A stretch of 41,804 nucleotides of DNA, taken from positions 1 through 41,804 of the forward strand of contig CADBQW010000097.1 in assembly GCA_902796925.1 (NCBI GenBank), written 5' to 3'. The DNA comes from an uncultured bacterium. Its GTDB lineage: Bacteria; Cyanobacteriota; Vampirovibrionia; Gastranaerophilales; Gastranaerophilaceae. A program made the position numbers and the translations under genes. This document shows, piece by piece, positions 8,487-17,759 of the stretch. Each line of letters begins with the position of its first letter. The stretch's first letter is position 1. The notes under the pieces are model-generated. The model saw nothing but the letters and a program-made list of their open reading frames with translations. It made no database searches and had not been told where the DNA came from.

Positions 8487-8515
8487 TTGTCGAAAAAGTG
8501 AAAATATTTTAAGAT
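8487..8515 (+). promoter_or_regulatory. Promoter of the receiver-kinase gene at 8522, leaderless geometry
   Basis: TTGTCG (8487-8492) is followed after 17 bases by TAAGAT (8510-8515). The ATG begins 7 bases after the -10 box. No Shine-Dalgarno sequence is present in the six intervening bases or just upstream. The geometry is identical to that before 1583 and 29294. Each box matches the consensus at only four of six positions, so the call rests on spacing and recurrence. Confidence 0.5.
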
Positions 8516-8521
8516 AGTGGT

Positions 8522-10120
8522 ATGAGTAATGGCAAAATTGTAATAGTAGACGACGAAAAAATTGTAACTTCGGCATTCAAGATGCTTCTGCAAGTTGAGG
8601 GTTTTGGTGATGTGCATGATTTTAACAACCCTCTTGATGCCATAGAATACATTAAAAATGAAAAACCTGATTTGATAGTTTCAGATTTTATGATGCCTGA
8701 GATGAACGGTTTGGAATTTTTACGGGAGGCCAAGACCCATTACCCGGAAACCAGCATGATTCTTTTGACGGGATACGCTGATAAAGAAAATGCAATCAAG
8801 GCAATAAATGAAATAGGACTTTACAAATATATTGAAAAACCTTGGGATAACGATGACTTGATAATGAATATACGAAACGGTATTGAACGCAGTCATCTTT
8901 TAGAAAACTTAAGAAATAAAATATCAGAACTCGATCTTGCAAACAAAAAGTTAGAAGAATATTCTTCAAATTTAGAAAAACTGGTTCAAGAAAGAACAAA
9001 AGATTTAAGTGTCGCCAATGCAAAACTTTCAGGCATTATAACTTATTGTGCGGATGGTATTCTGATTATAAATTCAAAAGGGGAAATCGAACAGGTCAAT
9101 CCTGCTGTAGAAAATTTAACAGGGTTAGATGAAAAATCCTTAATCAAAAAGAAATTTCAAGAAATTGCATTTGTAAATTCCAAAGATTTAAATAGTTCAT
9201 TTGATAATAAAAATGGAAATATTCTTGGGCTTGGCGAAGACAAATCCGAAATATTATTGAGAGATTGCAACATTATTAACTCGTTAAGCGGGGAAAATAT
9301 TCCTGTAGAAGTTAGTTTTGCTTTGATATCAGATGATAATAAATCAAATGTAAAGTATGTTGGTGTTATAAGAAACATCACGGAACAAAAAGAAACGGAG
9401 AAATTGAGAGATGATTTTATTGCAACATTAACCCATGATATGAGAACTCCGTTATTAGCGGCAATTCAGGCTCTAAAGTTTTTTATTGAAGGTGAAATTG
9501 GAGAATTAAACGAAAAACAACGTGTCATTTTAACCACAATGTTACAGAGTAATGAGGATTTATTAGGATTAGTAAATGCATTGTTGGAGGTTTATCGTTT
9601 TGAAAGCGGCAAATTAACACTATGTAAGACTATATTTTCAATAAAAACTCTTGTACAACAGTGTTATGAAGAACTTAAACCTCTCGCCAGCGGAAAATCA
9701 CTGGAATTTAATTTGAATTTTGATTTTGGAGATGAAGCAGAAGATTATGAAATTGAGGCAGATAGGGCGGAGTTAAAAAGAGTTATAACTAATCTCTGTG
9801 GAAATGCTCTGAATTATACTAATGCAAATGGTACAATCAATGTACTTGTAAAAGTTCAAAATAACGACCTGATATTTTCTGTTGCAGATAACGGCAATGG
9901 AATACCAAAAAGTGATATCCCTAATTTATTCAAAAGATTTTCTCAAGGTACCAGCGTAAAACGTTCAACAGGTACCGGTTTGGGATTATACCTTTCCCGT
10001 CAAATAGTTGAAGCTCATGGCGGAAAGATTTGGGTAGAAAGTAAGGTTAACAAAGGTAGTGAATTCACATTCCTGCTTACAAATGTGGTAAAAGTTAAAG
10101 ACGAGGTTATAAATGGATAA
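8522..10120 (+). CDS. Receiver-PAS-histidine kinase (soluble hybrid sensor)
   Basis: The 532-residue protein has no membrane helix. An N-terminal receiver domain (about 1-120) has acidic residues D10/D11, phosphoacceptor D55 in SDFMMPEMNG and Lys106 in EKPW. A coiled coil follows (about 125-170), then PAS (about 171-290), HisKA with H305 in FIATLTHDMRTP, and a HATPase with NLCGNALNYT, DNGNGI and GTGLGLYLSRQ. The FIATLTHDMRTPLLAAIQ box is common in cyanobacterial kinases. A receiver in front of a kinase suggests control by another phosphodonor. Its 3' end overlaps the NarL-type regulator at 10113 by 8 bases, so the two form a pair expressed by coupled translation. The kinase half is visibly related to the orphan kinase at 37213. 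Confidence 0.92.
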   Translation: MSNGKIVIVDDEKIVTSAFKMLLQVEGFGDVHDFNNPLDAIEYIKNEKPDLIVSDFMMPEMNGLEFLREAKTHYPETSMILLTGYADKENAIKAINEIGLYKYIEKPWDNDDLIMNIRNGIERSHLLENLRNKISELDLANKKLEEYSSNLEKLVQERTKDLSVANAKLSGIITYCADGILIINSKGEIEQVNPAVENLTGLDEKSLIKKKFQEIAFVNSKDLNSSFDNKNGNILGLGEDKSEILLRDCNIINSLSGENIPVEVSFALISDDNKSNVKYVGVIRNITEQKETEKLRDDFIATLTHDMRTPLLAAIQALKFFIEGEIGELNEKQRVILTTMLQSNEDLLGLVNALLEVYRFESGKLTLCKTIFSIKTLVQQCYEELKPLASGKSLEFNLNFDFGDEAEDYEIEADRAELKRVITNLCGNALNYTNANGTINVLVKVQNNDLIFSVADNGNGIPKSDIPNLFKRFSQGTSVKRSTGTGLGLYLSRQIVEAHGGKIWVESKVNKGSEFTFLLTNVVKVKDEVING

Positions 10121-10784
10121 AAAGATACGTGCAGTCATAATAGAAGATCATGACATGGCAAGGATGGGGCTTTCCGTAATATTGGAATCTGCAAAAAATA
10201 TAGAAGTTGTAGGAATGTTTGCTGACGGACTTCAGGGTGCTCAAAAAACCATTGAACTTGCGCCGGATATTGTTATTATGGATATCGGACTCCCAACAAT
10301 TGATGGGATTGAGGCTACCGCAAAAATTAAGGGGGCGAATCCGGATATTAAAGTTTTGATGTATACATCTCGCGAAGATGAAGATGATGTTTTCGATTCA
10401 TTCAGGGCGGGAGCAGATGGTTATATTACAAAAGGTGCAACAAAGGAACAGACAGTATCGGCCGTTATTGCGGTGTCAGGTGGTGCAGGTTGGTTGGATC
10501 CGGCAATTGCAAAAATTGTTTTAACTAATCTTAAAAAATCAACTCCTATCGAAAGAAAAGGTGAAATAAATTACAAATTAGGAAAAGATTTATACGGTTT
10601 AACTGAAAGGGAAATGGAAGTATTGGCCCTCATCGTTGATGGTTTTTCAAACCCTCAAATTGCAGAAAAATTAGTTATTACAATTTCCACAACCAAAACT
10701 CATGTTCATAATATTCTTCAAAAACTTTATGTGGGTTCTCGTTCGAAGGCAATATCTATGGCTATGAAAGAAGGCTTGGTATAA
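10113..10784 (+). CDS. NarL/FixJ-family response regulator
   Basis: The 223-residue protein has a receiver domain (E11, D12 acidic pocket, phosphoacceptor D57 in VIMDIGLP, Thr/Ser region YTSRED, Lys in YITKGA) and a C-terminal LuxR-type helix-turn-helix (LTEREMEVLALIVDGFSNPQIAEK ... TTKTHVHNILQKL, about 166-215). Phosphorylation by the preceding kinase should control DNA binding. The start overlaps the kinase gene and has GAGG six bases upstream. The secreted coiled-coil gene begins 4 bases after its stop and may be in the same transcript. Target genes are not visible, but the downstream envelope-related genes are candidates. Confidence 0.92.
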   Translation: MDKKIRAVIIEDHDMARMGLSVILESAKNIEVVGMFADGLQGAQKTIELAPDIVIMDIGLPTIDGIEATAKIKGANPDIKVLMYTSREDEDDVFDSFRAGADGYITKGATKEQTVSAVIAVSGGAGWLDPAIAKIVLTNLKKSTPIERKGEINYKLGKDLYGLTEREMEVLALIVDGFSNPQIAEKLVITISTTKTHVHNILQKLYVGSRSKAISMAMKEGLV

Positions 10785-10788
10785 GGTT

Positions 10789-12180
10789 ATGAATCGTTTT
10801 TTGCCAGTATTGTTATTGATTTCATTGGCTTTGCCGGCATACAGTTTTGATTTTTCCAATATCAATGTTCCGAGCTTTAAAAAAGATGAAAACCAAAAAG
10901 ATGCAAAATATATTTTGGATGTTCAAAAGCGAGATGCAAAAATCAGGTACAAAAAAAAGCTATATAATCGTAACCCGAATGGGTTTATGACAGTTGAAGA
11001 ATATGAAAATATATCTGCACCGAAAGATTTGACCCAACAGAATCTTGAGCCTCCAAAGATTGTTTTGCCTTCAGATAAGTCTTATGTTCCGCAGCCTTCA
11101 TACAAAATTGTTAAATACAACAATCCCCAAGGTGCCATAGAAATTTCTATTCCAAGGGACATATACAAGTATCGTCAATTCAATGCCCAAGGTATAGTTT
11201 CGCCCGATTATACTAAAATGGTTTACCCTTCAATATATTACTATCCAAATAGTGCCTCGATGGCAAGTGATTTATTTGTAATTAATCTTGATACAGAAAA
11301 GTCGAACTTGGATAGAATACTATCTGCAAATATTTCAAGAAGAAATCCTAATCCTATAATGACAACGGATTCTGACAACTCAGTTTATGGAACGTTTAAG
11401 ACTTTAACTCCTATTGATTTTTCAAAAGACGGATTACAATTGCTGGCCAAAAAGAAAATTGGAAATTCAAATGATGGGATTTGGGAAACGAGACTTGTGG
11501 TGTATGATTTTCAAACCCATATGACATACGATCTTCAAGAAATTCGTGAGGCAATAATTTATCACTGGAAAAATCAAGGGTTAAATTTGGAGGAAAAGCG
11601 TTGGGATATTATACCAATGGGATTTAGTGAAGATTACCCCAATCTGATAATAGTAAAAGGATTGGCCTATACCGGTTCAACTCCTGTAAATCTTGGTATC
11701 TGGTGTGTTGATTCGCATGGCGGCCAGTCCAGATTTATTACAATGGAAGAAGGTGGTATCCCTATTGCCGCCAATGGTTATAAATTGGTGAAATCAGGTA
11801 TAGTCCCTCCGGTTGTTCTGGAAAATGAACAGAAACAAAATAGAATTATCGAAAAACAAAACGTTAAAAAAGCAAAGGCCCAAAAGAAAAAAGAATTGAA
11901 CGAATTAAAACAAGAGTACAAAAACGAAATTAAACAGTTAGAGGCCGAATATAATTTTAACCAAAATGAATACAAAATAAGACAAAAATATACAACTTCA
12001 ACAGGCGGATATAACGAAGGCTTAAACAAATACAGGGAAGAACGCGCAAAACAAATTGAAGCTGATATAGCAAAACGTGAAATAAAAATTCAAAAGCAAG
12101 AAGAAAAAATCAAAGAGATTCAAGCAAAAATTCAGGCTATTGATGAAAAGTTGTTAGAACTTGAAAATGAAAATTTGTAA
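10789..12180 (+). CDS. Secreted protein with C-terminal coiled coil, function unknown
   Basis: The 463-residue protein has a clear signal peptide (MNRFLPVLLLISLALPAYS, cut near residue 19). A middle region of about 300 residues follows with beta-rich, repeat-like stretches (for example ISPD-type SPDYTKMVYPS and SKDGLQLLAKKK, reminiscent of a TolB-like propeller). A Lys/Glu/Gln-rich coiled coil spans about 345-463. No catalytic motif is recognised. It lies 4 bases behind the response regulator and probably belongs to that operon. AAGG is only two bases from the ATG, so initiation may depend on coupling to the upstream stop. It may be a periplasmic or surface protein whose expression or function is tied to the two-component pair, but this is inference. 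Confidence 0.8.
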   Translation: MNRFLPVLLLISLALPAYSFDFSNINVPSFKKDENQKDAKYILDVQKRDAKIRYKKKLYNRNPNGFMTVEEYENISAPKDLTQQNLEPPKIVLPSDKSYVPQPSYKIVKYNNPQGAIEISIPRDIYKYRQFNAQGIVSPDYTKMVYPSIYYYPNSASMASDLFVINLDTEKSNLDRILSANISRRNPNPIMTTDSDNSVYGTFKTLTPIDFSKDGLQLLAKKKIGNSNDGIWETRLVVYDFQTHMTYDLQEIREAIIYHWKNQGLNLEEKRWDIIPMGFSEDYPNLIIVKGLAYTGSTPVNLGIWCVDSHGGQSRFITMEEGGIPIAANGYKLVKSGIVPPVVLENEQKQNRIIEKQNVKKAKAQKKKELNELKQEYKNEIKQLEAEYNFNQNEYKIRQKYTTSTGGYNEGLNKYREERAKQIEADIAKREIKIQKQEEKIKEIQAKIQAIDEKLLELENENL

Positions 12181-12248
12181 TGAAAGCCGGATTAAATATT
12201 TCAACGAATTTTGTTCGTTCACAAACTTGCCTTTTTATAAAATATTCA

Positions 12249-12277
12249 TTACAATTGTTGTTGTAAAGTAGGATAAT
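12249..12277 (+). promoter_or_regulatory. Possible promoter with inverted repeat before the TPR gene at 12287
   Basis: GATAAT at 12272-12277 is a good -10 box placed 10 bases before the ATG. Upstream is a perfect inverted repeat TTACAA-TTGTTG-TTGTAA (12249-12266), overlapping the poor -35 position. The repeat could be an operator. No ribosome site lies at normal distance, so the leader would be only about 3 bases. Confidence 0.35.
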
Positions 12278-12286
12278 TACAGTAAC

Positions 12287-13879
12287 ATGATTGATACAAA
12301 AGATTTAACAAAAAAAATACAAAAAGAATCTAATTCCGGTAATGTAAAAACCGCTATTGAACTTTGTCAATTGGGACTGCAGAAAGAACCAACAAACGCG
12401 GATTTGCATCTGCGTCTTGGTGATTTATATTTAAAGTGGCATTTGGATATTTTTAATTCTCATCAATATATTGACGAGGCTATTACGGAATATCAACGAG
12501 CCCTTGAAACATACATTGATTCAGCAGAAATATATTTTAAAATAGGCAGAGCACTTTTTTATAAAGGCGATTTAGATAAGTGTATAAATTATCTTATGAC
12601 AGCATTGGAAAAGGATAAAAAATATGATAAAGCCTATCTTTTGTTAGCAGAATCTTACACCAAAAAAACTCGTTTTACCGAAGCTATAGAATATGCTAAA
12701 AGTGCCATAAAATATAAGTCTTTTAGCAATTCTTGTGCACATTATCTTTTGGCAAATCTTTATGGCTTACGTGCAGAAAGAAGTTTTAGTTATAAATTGA
12801 AAAGTTATCTTGAGAGCCTATTATCAATTCTAACTTTACCGTTTGATAGTCTGGCCATATCTAATGTATTTAAAATGATTAAATATTTTCAGTTTATTCC
12901 TATTTTGATAAAGGGATTTTTGAAAGAACAGGCTTCCGATTATGTTGAAGCAATAGAGATATATTCGTCAGCATTAGAGAAAGCTCCGGGTTTCATTCCG
13001 TTGTATTATCTTTTGGGAGATGCCTATAGAAGTGTTGGGCAATATGATGAAGCCGTTATGGAATACAAAATGGCAATATGGCTTGATAGCTTAAATATTG
13101 CGGCATATAGACATCTGTGCCAGGTATATGAAGAACAGGGTGATTACGATAATGCTATTGAAATGTACAAAAAACTTATAGAAATTACTCCAAATATACC
13201 TGATGTACATTCAAATCTTGCAAATATTTTGTATGTAAAAGGTGATATTGAAGGTGCTATATCTCATTTTCAAACAGCCATAACACTAAATCCTAAAAAA
13301 CAATGGACAAGTGTTATCAATCAAACTTTGGGTTATGTATTTCAAATGTCAAAAAATGACATTAATTCCGCAATTTCTGCATACCAGGGTGCCTATCTTT
13401 TAACACCGGAAGACATTGATATTTATATAAATCTCGGAAGTGCATTTTATGACAAAGATGATGTGGAAAATGCCCTCGTTGTATATAGAAATGCCCTTGA
13501 ATTGAATCCTAAAAATTCACAGATTCACTGTAATTTAGGTTTTTTATACTGGGGTAAGGGTGATATTGATGAAGCTATAAAAGAATATAATTACGCAATT
13601 GAGTACAATCCAAACTATGATATAGCTTACAACAATCTTGGGGTTATTTACCTTGATGATTTGGGCAGAGTTTCAAAAGCAATAGATTTATTCAAAAAAT
13701 CTATTGAATGTAATCCAAATTACGCATTAGCATATTTCAATCTAGCTCGTGCAATAACGATTACCGGAGATAAAATTGAGGCTGCAAAGCTTTATCAAAC
13801 TGCCCAAGACATAAACAAAGTAACAAATGAAATGGATCCTCAAGAAATAATTGACAAAATAAACGATTTATTCGAATAA
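12287..13879 (+). CDS. Tetratricopeptide repeat protein
   Basis: The 530-residue protein is built of about twelve TPR units, recognisable as repeated A-x-x-x-Y-x-x-A-[IL]-x-x-x-P phrases (for example YIDEAITEYQRALE, YDEAVMEYKMAI, DIDEAIKEYNYAIEYNPN). A hydrophobic block (about residues 165-205, SYLESLLSILTLPF and FQFIPILIKGF) interrupts the array and may pack on or enter the membrane. There is no signal peptide. TPR proteins act as protein-binding scaffolds. The GT-C glycosyltransferase immediately downstream (about 30 bases after the stop) suggests a role in surface glycan or protein glycosylation, but this is inferred from position only. The protein is clearly distinct from the second TPR protein at 35198. 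Confidence 0.88.
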   Translation: MIDTKDLTKKIQKESNSGNVKTAIELCQLGLQKEPTNADLHLRLGDLYLKWHLDIFNSHQYIDEAITEYQRALETYIDSAEIYFKIGRALFYKGDLDKCINYLMTALEKDKKYDKAYLLLAESYTKKTRFTEAIEYAKSAIKYKSFSNSCAHYLLANLYGLRAERSFSYKLKSYLESLLSILTLPFDSLAISNVFKMIKYFQFIPILIKGFLKEQASDYVEAIEIYSSALEKAPGFIPLYYLLGDAYRSVGQYDEAVMEYKMAIWLDSLNIAAYRHLCQVYEEQGDYDNAIEMYKKLIEITPNIPDVHSNLANILYVKGDIEGAISHFQTAITLNPKKQWTSVINQTLGYVFQMSKNDINSAISAYQGAYLLTPEDIDIYINLGSAFYDKDDVENALVVYRNALELNPKNSQIHCNLGFLYWGKGDIDEAIKEYNYAIEYNPNYDIAYNNLGVIYLDDLGRVSKAIDLFKKSIECNPNYALAYFNLARAITITGDKIEAAKLYQTAQDINKVTNEMDPQEIIDKINDLFE

Positions 13880-13907
13880 TAAAATGATGTAAATATTGGA
13901 AAATACA

Positions 13908-15533
13908 GTGAAAAAACTTTATTTGTGTGTAATTTTATGCTTAGGAATCATATTAAGGTTTATTTTTTTGGATAAGCCTGAGGGATTATGGAACGATGAA
14001 TATGTAAGTTATATGATTTCGCAAAAACCTTTATTAGATGGTTTTTGGCAAGGGGTTATGTCACAGTGTCACATGCCTTTTTATTATTTGTATTTGAAAT
14101 TAAGTACAATTTTATTTGGTACAAATGATTATGTATTGAGACTTTCTTCCGTTCTCCCGGGTATTCTATCCATAACAGTTATGTATTACATAGGAAAAGA
14201 AAGTAACGGAAAAAATACGGGATTTATTTGTGCGTTATTTTGTGCATGTAGTTCTTTTTTGATATACTATTCTCAAGAGGTTAGATTATATTCTTTATTA
14301 TTTCTTATTTCTGCCTGTTCATTGCTTTATACCTTGAGAATTTTGAAAAATACTTGTCCAAAAAATGTAGTTGGATATGTTATATCAAATTTATTTATAT
14401 TATTTACTCATACAATAGGGTTTGTATACGTATTTTTCAATATGTTATATGTTAGTAAAAAGTTGTATAAGTCTTTCAAAAAACAAATTATTTTTATATG
14501 GGGATCAGTTGTTGTTGTAATTTTGGCAATATTGCCATTGGTTATAAAAATTTTAACGGAAAAAACTTTTTCTCAATGGTGGGGGCACTTTACGACATCA
14601 AAGGTTTTATTTGTATTCACGGATTATTTTTCACCGACACTGACGAATCTTACAAATTCTCCTGACAACTTTTTCTATAACCCAACACTTGAGTTTGTTA
14701 TTTTTTGTATAGTTCCGGCTTTGATTGCGTTTGGATTAATTATAAGAGCGTTATTCAGAAAGGAAAACCGCGAACTCTTTTATATTGCAATGCTCACTTT
14801 CACGGTGCTATGTGCTGCATCAATAAGCGGTAAATTGGTTCTGTTAACAAAATATTCTATAGAAATTTATCCTATTTTAATACTGTTGTTTGCACTGGGG
14901 GCAAGTTACACAAGAGTTAAAACATTAAAAATTGGGGTGCTAAGCATTTTCTTTATATTAAGTTTAGGCTTTATCGCAGGAAATCCCAAAGCCCCTCAAA
15001 GAATTCCACGATCAGAAGGTCACAAGATTGTGGGAGATATTTTAAAAAATTTAAATTTAAAATCCGGGGATTATATTTTATTTGAATATTATGCACAAGA
15101 TAGATTTGAAAAATACTTTGATTTTTCAAAATACAATGTTTTATCGATAAATAAAGGTAATTTTCCTGAATATTTGACCCAAAATGGAGATTATAAAAAA
15201 GCGTATTTATCAGGTCATGAGTTTTATAAATCAACCTTTAGTGAACAGAATAACCCTTATTTTGCAAATAAACTTTCAGATAAAATTACAACCAAGATAA
15301 TTCCGGGACAGAATTTAGCGGTTGTTATACTAGATAGCGTTTCATTTTTTGGTAATCAACAAATGCTATCTATTGTAAATTCTGAAAATTACACAAAAAT
15401 TCCACTATTTTATCTCGTTTTTTCTCATCTCAAGAATCAAACCGTGTTAAACCTGATGAAAACCCTTGAAGTAGAGGATTTTCAAACTTCCGGCAGTTGG
15501 ACAGTAATTAAATTTACAAAACTTTACAAATAG
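13908..15533 (+). CDS. GT-C family membrane glycosyltransferase (ArnT/PMT-like)
   Basis: The 541-residue protein has about 10-11 membrane helices over residues 1-350, then a soluble C-terminal part of about 180 residues. The first extracytoplasmic loop has WNDEYVSYMI, whose Asp-Glu pair is the expected catalytic and metal site of GT-C enzymes that use polyprenyl-phosphate sugars. YYSQEVRLYSLLFL is also typical of the dolichyl-phosphate-mannose-transferase-like group. It probably transfers a sugar to an envelope lipid or protein at the periplasmic face. The frame opens with TTG at 13896. GTG at 13908 is preferred because GGA sits seven bases before it and it yields MKKLYLCVIL, a normal membrane start. 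The TPR gene upstream is probably co-transcribed. Confidence 0.85.
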   Translation: MKKLYLCVILCLGIILRFIFLDKPEGLWNDEYVSYMISQKPLLDGFWQGVMSQCHMPFYYLYLKLSTILFGTNDYVLRLSSVLPGILSITVMYYIGKESNGKNTGFICALFCACSSFLIYYSQEVRLYSLLFLISACSLLYTLRILKNTCPKNVVGYVISNLFILFTHTIGFVYVFFNMLYVSKKLYKSFKKQIIFIWGSVVVVILAILPLVIKILTEKTFSQWWGHFTTSKVLFVFTDYFSPTLTNLTNSPDNFFYNPTLEFVIFCIVPALIAFGLIIRALFRKENRELFYIAMLTFTVLCAASISGKLVLLTKYSIEIYPILILLFALGASYTRVKTLKIGVLSIFFILSLGFIAGNPKAPQRIPRSEGHKIVGDILKNLNLKSGDYILFEYYAQDRFEKYFDFSKYNVLSINKGNFPEYLTQNGDYKKAYLSGHEFYKSTFSEQNNPYFANKLSDKITTKIIPGQNLAVVILDSVSFFGNQQMLSIVNSENYTKIPLFYLVFSHLKNQTVLNLMKTLEVEDFQTSGSWTVIKFTKLYK

Positions 15534-15608
15534 CTATTTTATAAGTAAATTTCCTTATTCAAAAAACGTTTATTAATATAGGTAAAGGTTATTTTGAAAG
15601 GTAGATGT

Positions 15609-17030
15609 ATGGCTGTCCTGAAGGTTCAAAATAGTGAGATAATAAGGAACAATCCCGTATTGAAATCGGTCACTCAAACTTCTGAAAGAATAGTTGATGC
15701 CGGATTGAAGGCCGATACAACATCATTTACGGGGAGAGCACCAAATGTGCAGGAAGTATCAGAGATGATTTCTGAATATACTCCTGGTTTTTTAAACGGG
15801 ATGAAAAAAATGAAGGATAATATAAGTGAATTTCAAAACATAATGATTAATTCATTAGGTACAGGGCTTATTGCCCCAATCTTTATAAAATGGAATCCCC
15901 TTTCTAAGACAGATGAAGATACCAGAACATATACAGCTTGGCGCCAGCCGGTTTCTGCAGCACTTGCAATTGGAACTCAAGCGGCAATAACTTTGCCGTT
16001 TGCGCATGCGATTAAAAATATGGCAAAAGAGGGAATGTTCTCTGAAAAATTAAATGAAACTCCATACAAAAATGCGGATGAGTTCCTAAAAAATTTAAGG
16101 GATAAAAATAAGATTGTTTATACAACCAAAAATCTGAAGGGTATAACATCAACATCTAATATGGATGAACAATCTTTGAATAATCTTATAAATCATACTT
16201 TTGATGACTTGATTGCAACAGAAGAAAAAGCAATTAAACATTATTCTGAATATATAAAACAAAGAGCCTCTCAAGGTGAATATTTTAGCAAAAATGCAGA
16301 TTCTGCAAAAGAATATTTTAGTAAAATTCAAACAGAATTGAAAGATATATCCAGCTCAAAAGATGCAAGATTGTATTTTAATAAACAGATCAAAGATTTA
16401 AAAAATTCAAATGCAGACAAAGAACTTGTTTCAATGGTAGAAAATTTGAGGGATATGGCAGCATATAATCCGAAAACAAAACCTTCCGTATGGGATAAAA
16501 TTTTCAGACGCAAACCAAATATAGAAAATGCAGAAGAAATCAATAAAACAATTATTGAATTGATAAATTCAGAGATTAATAAAATTACAAAAGAAAATGG
16601 GCTAATTGACAAATATAGAGGTAAAACAGCAGAAGAAATTCAGGAAATTGCTAAAAACAGCTTAAAACAAGAAGTTGATGAATGTACAAAGGCAAGAGAT
16701 TACTTAAAAACTTTGAAAGAAAATTTTGCGAAAAATAAACTTACAGTAAAAGATATTGAAAAAAATATTCTTGATAATATGAGTAGCAACAGTCGTTTTA
16801 AGAATAAGGAGTTTGCAAAAGAAATTCTCGCAACATTAAAGAAATATACAGGAAACAACATCTCTGTATTTAAACAGATATCAGGAATGGGAGTTTCTTT
16901 AGCAATGTTACCGGTAACCTGTGCATTATTAAACTGGGTTTACCCAAGATTTATGGATATATTTTTCCCGGGACTTTCCAGTCGAAATAAGGCGGCAAAG
17001 GCTAACGCTGAGAAAGGTGGTGATAAATAA
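15609..17030 (+). CDS. Hypothetical protein with terminal hydrophobic segments, lineage-specific
   Basis: The 473-residue protein is not assignable to a known family. Its N-terminal part carries the short SFTG motif (residues 39-42) after a disordered Ser/Thr-rich lead. Hydrophobic segments occur at about 108-130 (AALAIGTQAAITLPFAHAI) and about 430-455 (GMGVSLAMLPVTCALLNWVYP). Between them lies a long Lys/Glu-rich helical region, probably coiled coil. The ATG at 15609, with AAGG seven bases upstream, is preferred over the TTG at 15594. The stop overlaps the start of the gene at 17030 by one base, and both encode membrane-associated proteins, so they probably form a translationally coupled pair. 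Confidence 0.75.
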   Translation: MAVLKVQNSEIIRNNPVLKSVTQTSERIVDAGLKADTTSFTGRAPNVQEVSEMISEYTPGFLNGMKKMKDNISEFQNIMINSLGTGLIAPIFIKWNPLSKTDEDTRTYTAWRQPVSAALAIGTQAAITLPFAHAIKNMAKEGMFSEKLNETPYKNADEFLKNLRDKNKIVYTTKNLKGITSTSNMDEQSLNNLINHTFDDLIATEEKAIKHYSEYIKQRASQGEYFSKNADSAKEYFSKIQTELKDISSSKDARLYFNKQIKDLKNSNADKELVSMVENLRDMAAYNPKTKPSVWDKIFRRKPNIENAEEINKTIIELINSEINKITKENGLIDKYRGKTAEEIQEIAKNSLKQEVDECTKARDYLKTLKENFAKNKLTVKDIEKNILDNMSSNSRFKNKEFAKEILATLKKYTGNNISVFKQISGMGVSLAMLPVTCALLNWVYPRFMDIFFPGLSSRNKAAKANAEKGGDK

Positions 17031-17653
17031 TGAGCATTCTTATGAAAGGTATTAATAAAATAGGAAATACTTCATTTTTTAAGTATCCGCTTAAAGCTCT
17101 TGATCATCTCGGAGTCGTAAACAAATTTGATTCAAAAGCATGGAATTCAGATAAAACACAGGCCGTAATTACAGGTTTAGGTATTGCATCTTTGGTTTTG
17201 AAAGATGGTTTAGGTTGCTATTTATATGTTAATCAAAGTTTGCATAACAAAAAAATTCCGGAAGATAAGCGTAAATTTGTTGCTGCACTTGATTTAACAA
17301 ATGGCGGTTTGATGATAGCATTGCAACTTTTAGCTTATGCAACGATTTCTCATAAACTCGTACAAAGTAAGGCCTTTGCAAAACTTTTCGGGAAATACAT
17401 CTCTGCTCCGGCAAAAAAATGTTACAAAGCTATAATAGATAAAAAATTTATACAAAAAGGGATGAAACCATCTACAAACAAAGTGTTCAATGAATCTGTT
17501 GCCGAATATGAAAACTCTGCAAGAAAAGCTTTTGCTCATTTTTCATCCTTAATCGCCGCAACAATCATCGGTAAACGTGTTTTGGTACCTTTTATTGCAA
17601 CACCATTAGCCGATAAAGCAAAACAAATGATGGATAAGAATTCTGAAAAATAA
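17030..17653 (+). CDS. Hypothetical membrane-associated protein, coupled to the gene upstream
   Basis: The 207-residue protein has weakly hydrophobic helices at about residues 45-68 (VITGLGIASLVLKDGLGCYLYV), 86-103 and 168-192 (FSSLIAATIIGKRVLVPFIATPL), rich in Lys between them. Its start shares a base with the stop of the preceding gene (TAATG), the mark of coupled translation. Length, charge pattern and the terminal hydrophobic segment resemble the end of its neighbour, so the pair may form a complex at the membrane. No family with known function is recognised. A FliA-like promoter begins 44 bases after the stop, so the following gene is likely a separate unit. Confidence 0.72.
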   Translation: MSILMKGINKIGNTSFFKYPLKALDHLGVVNKFDSKAWNSDKTQAVITGLGIASLVLKDGLGCYLYVNQSLHNKKIPEDKRKFVAALDLTNGGLMIALQLLAYATISHKLVQSKAFAKLFGKYISAPAKKCYKAIIDKKFIQKGMKPSTNKVFNESVAEYENSARKAFAHFSSLIAATIIGKRVLVPFIATPLADKAKQMMDKNSEK

Positions 17654-17696
17654 TTAAAATATTTGTAACAGAATCTTAATATTAAATTATTATTCC

Positions 17697-17723
17697 TAAA
17701 GTTTTCCGGGGAAATTCCGATAA
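17697..17723 (+). promoter_or_regulatory. Sigma-28 (FliA/SigD)-like promoter
   Basis: TAAAGTTT (17697-17704), an 11-base spacer, then TCCGATAA (17716-17723). The enterobacterial sigma-28 consensus is TAAAGTTT-N11-GCCGATAA, so 15 of 16 consensus bases match with exact spacing. Transcription would begin near 17730, about 30 bases before the ATG at 17760, with AAGGAAAA as ribosome site. No sigma-70 promoter of comparable quality is seen here. Confidence 0.7.
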
Positions 17724-17759
17724 CTGCAGTATAGGAACTTCAGATAAGGAAAACAACCA

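Noticed and set aside
12287-13879. TPR protein as O-GlcNAc transferase
   Set aside because: It has TPR units only; no GT41 catalytic domain follows.
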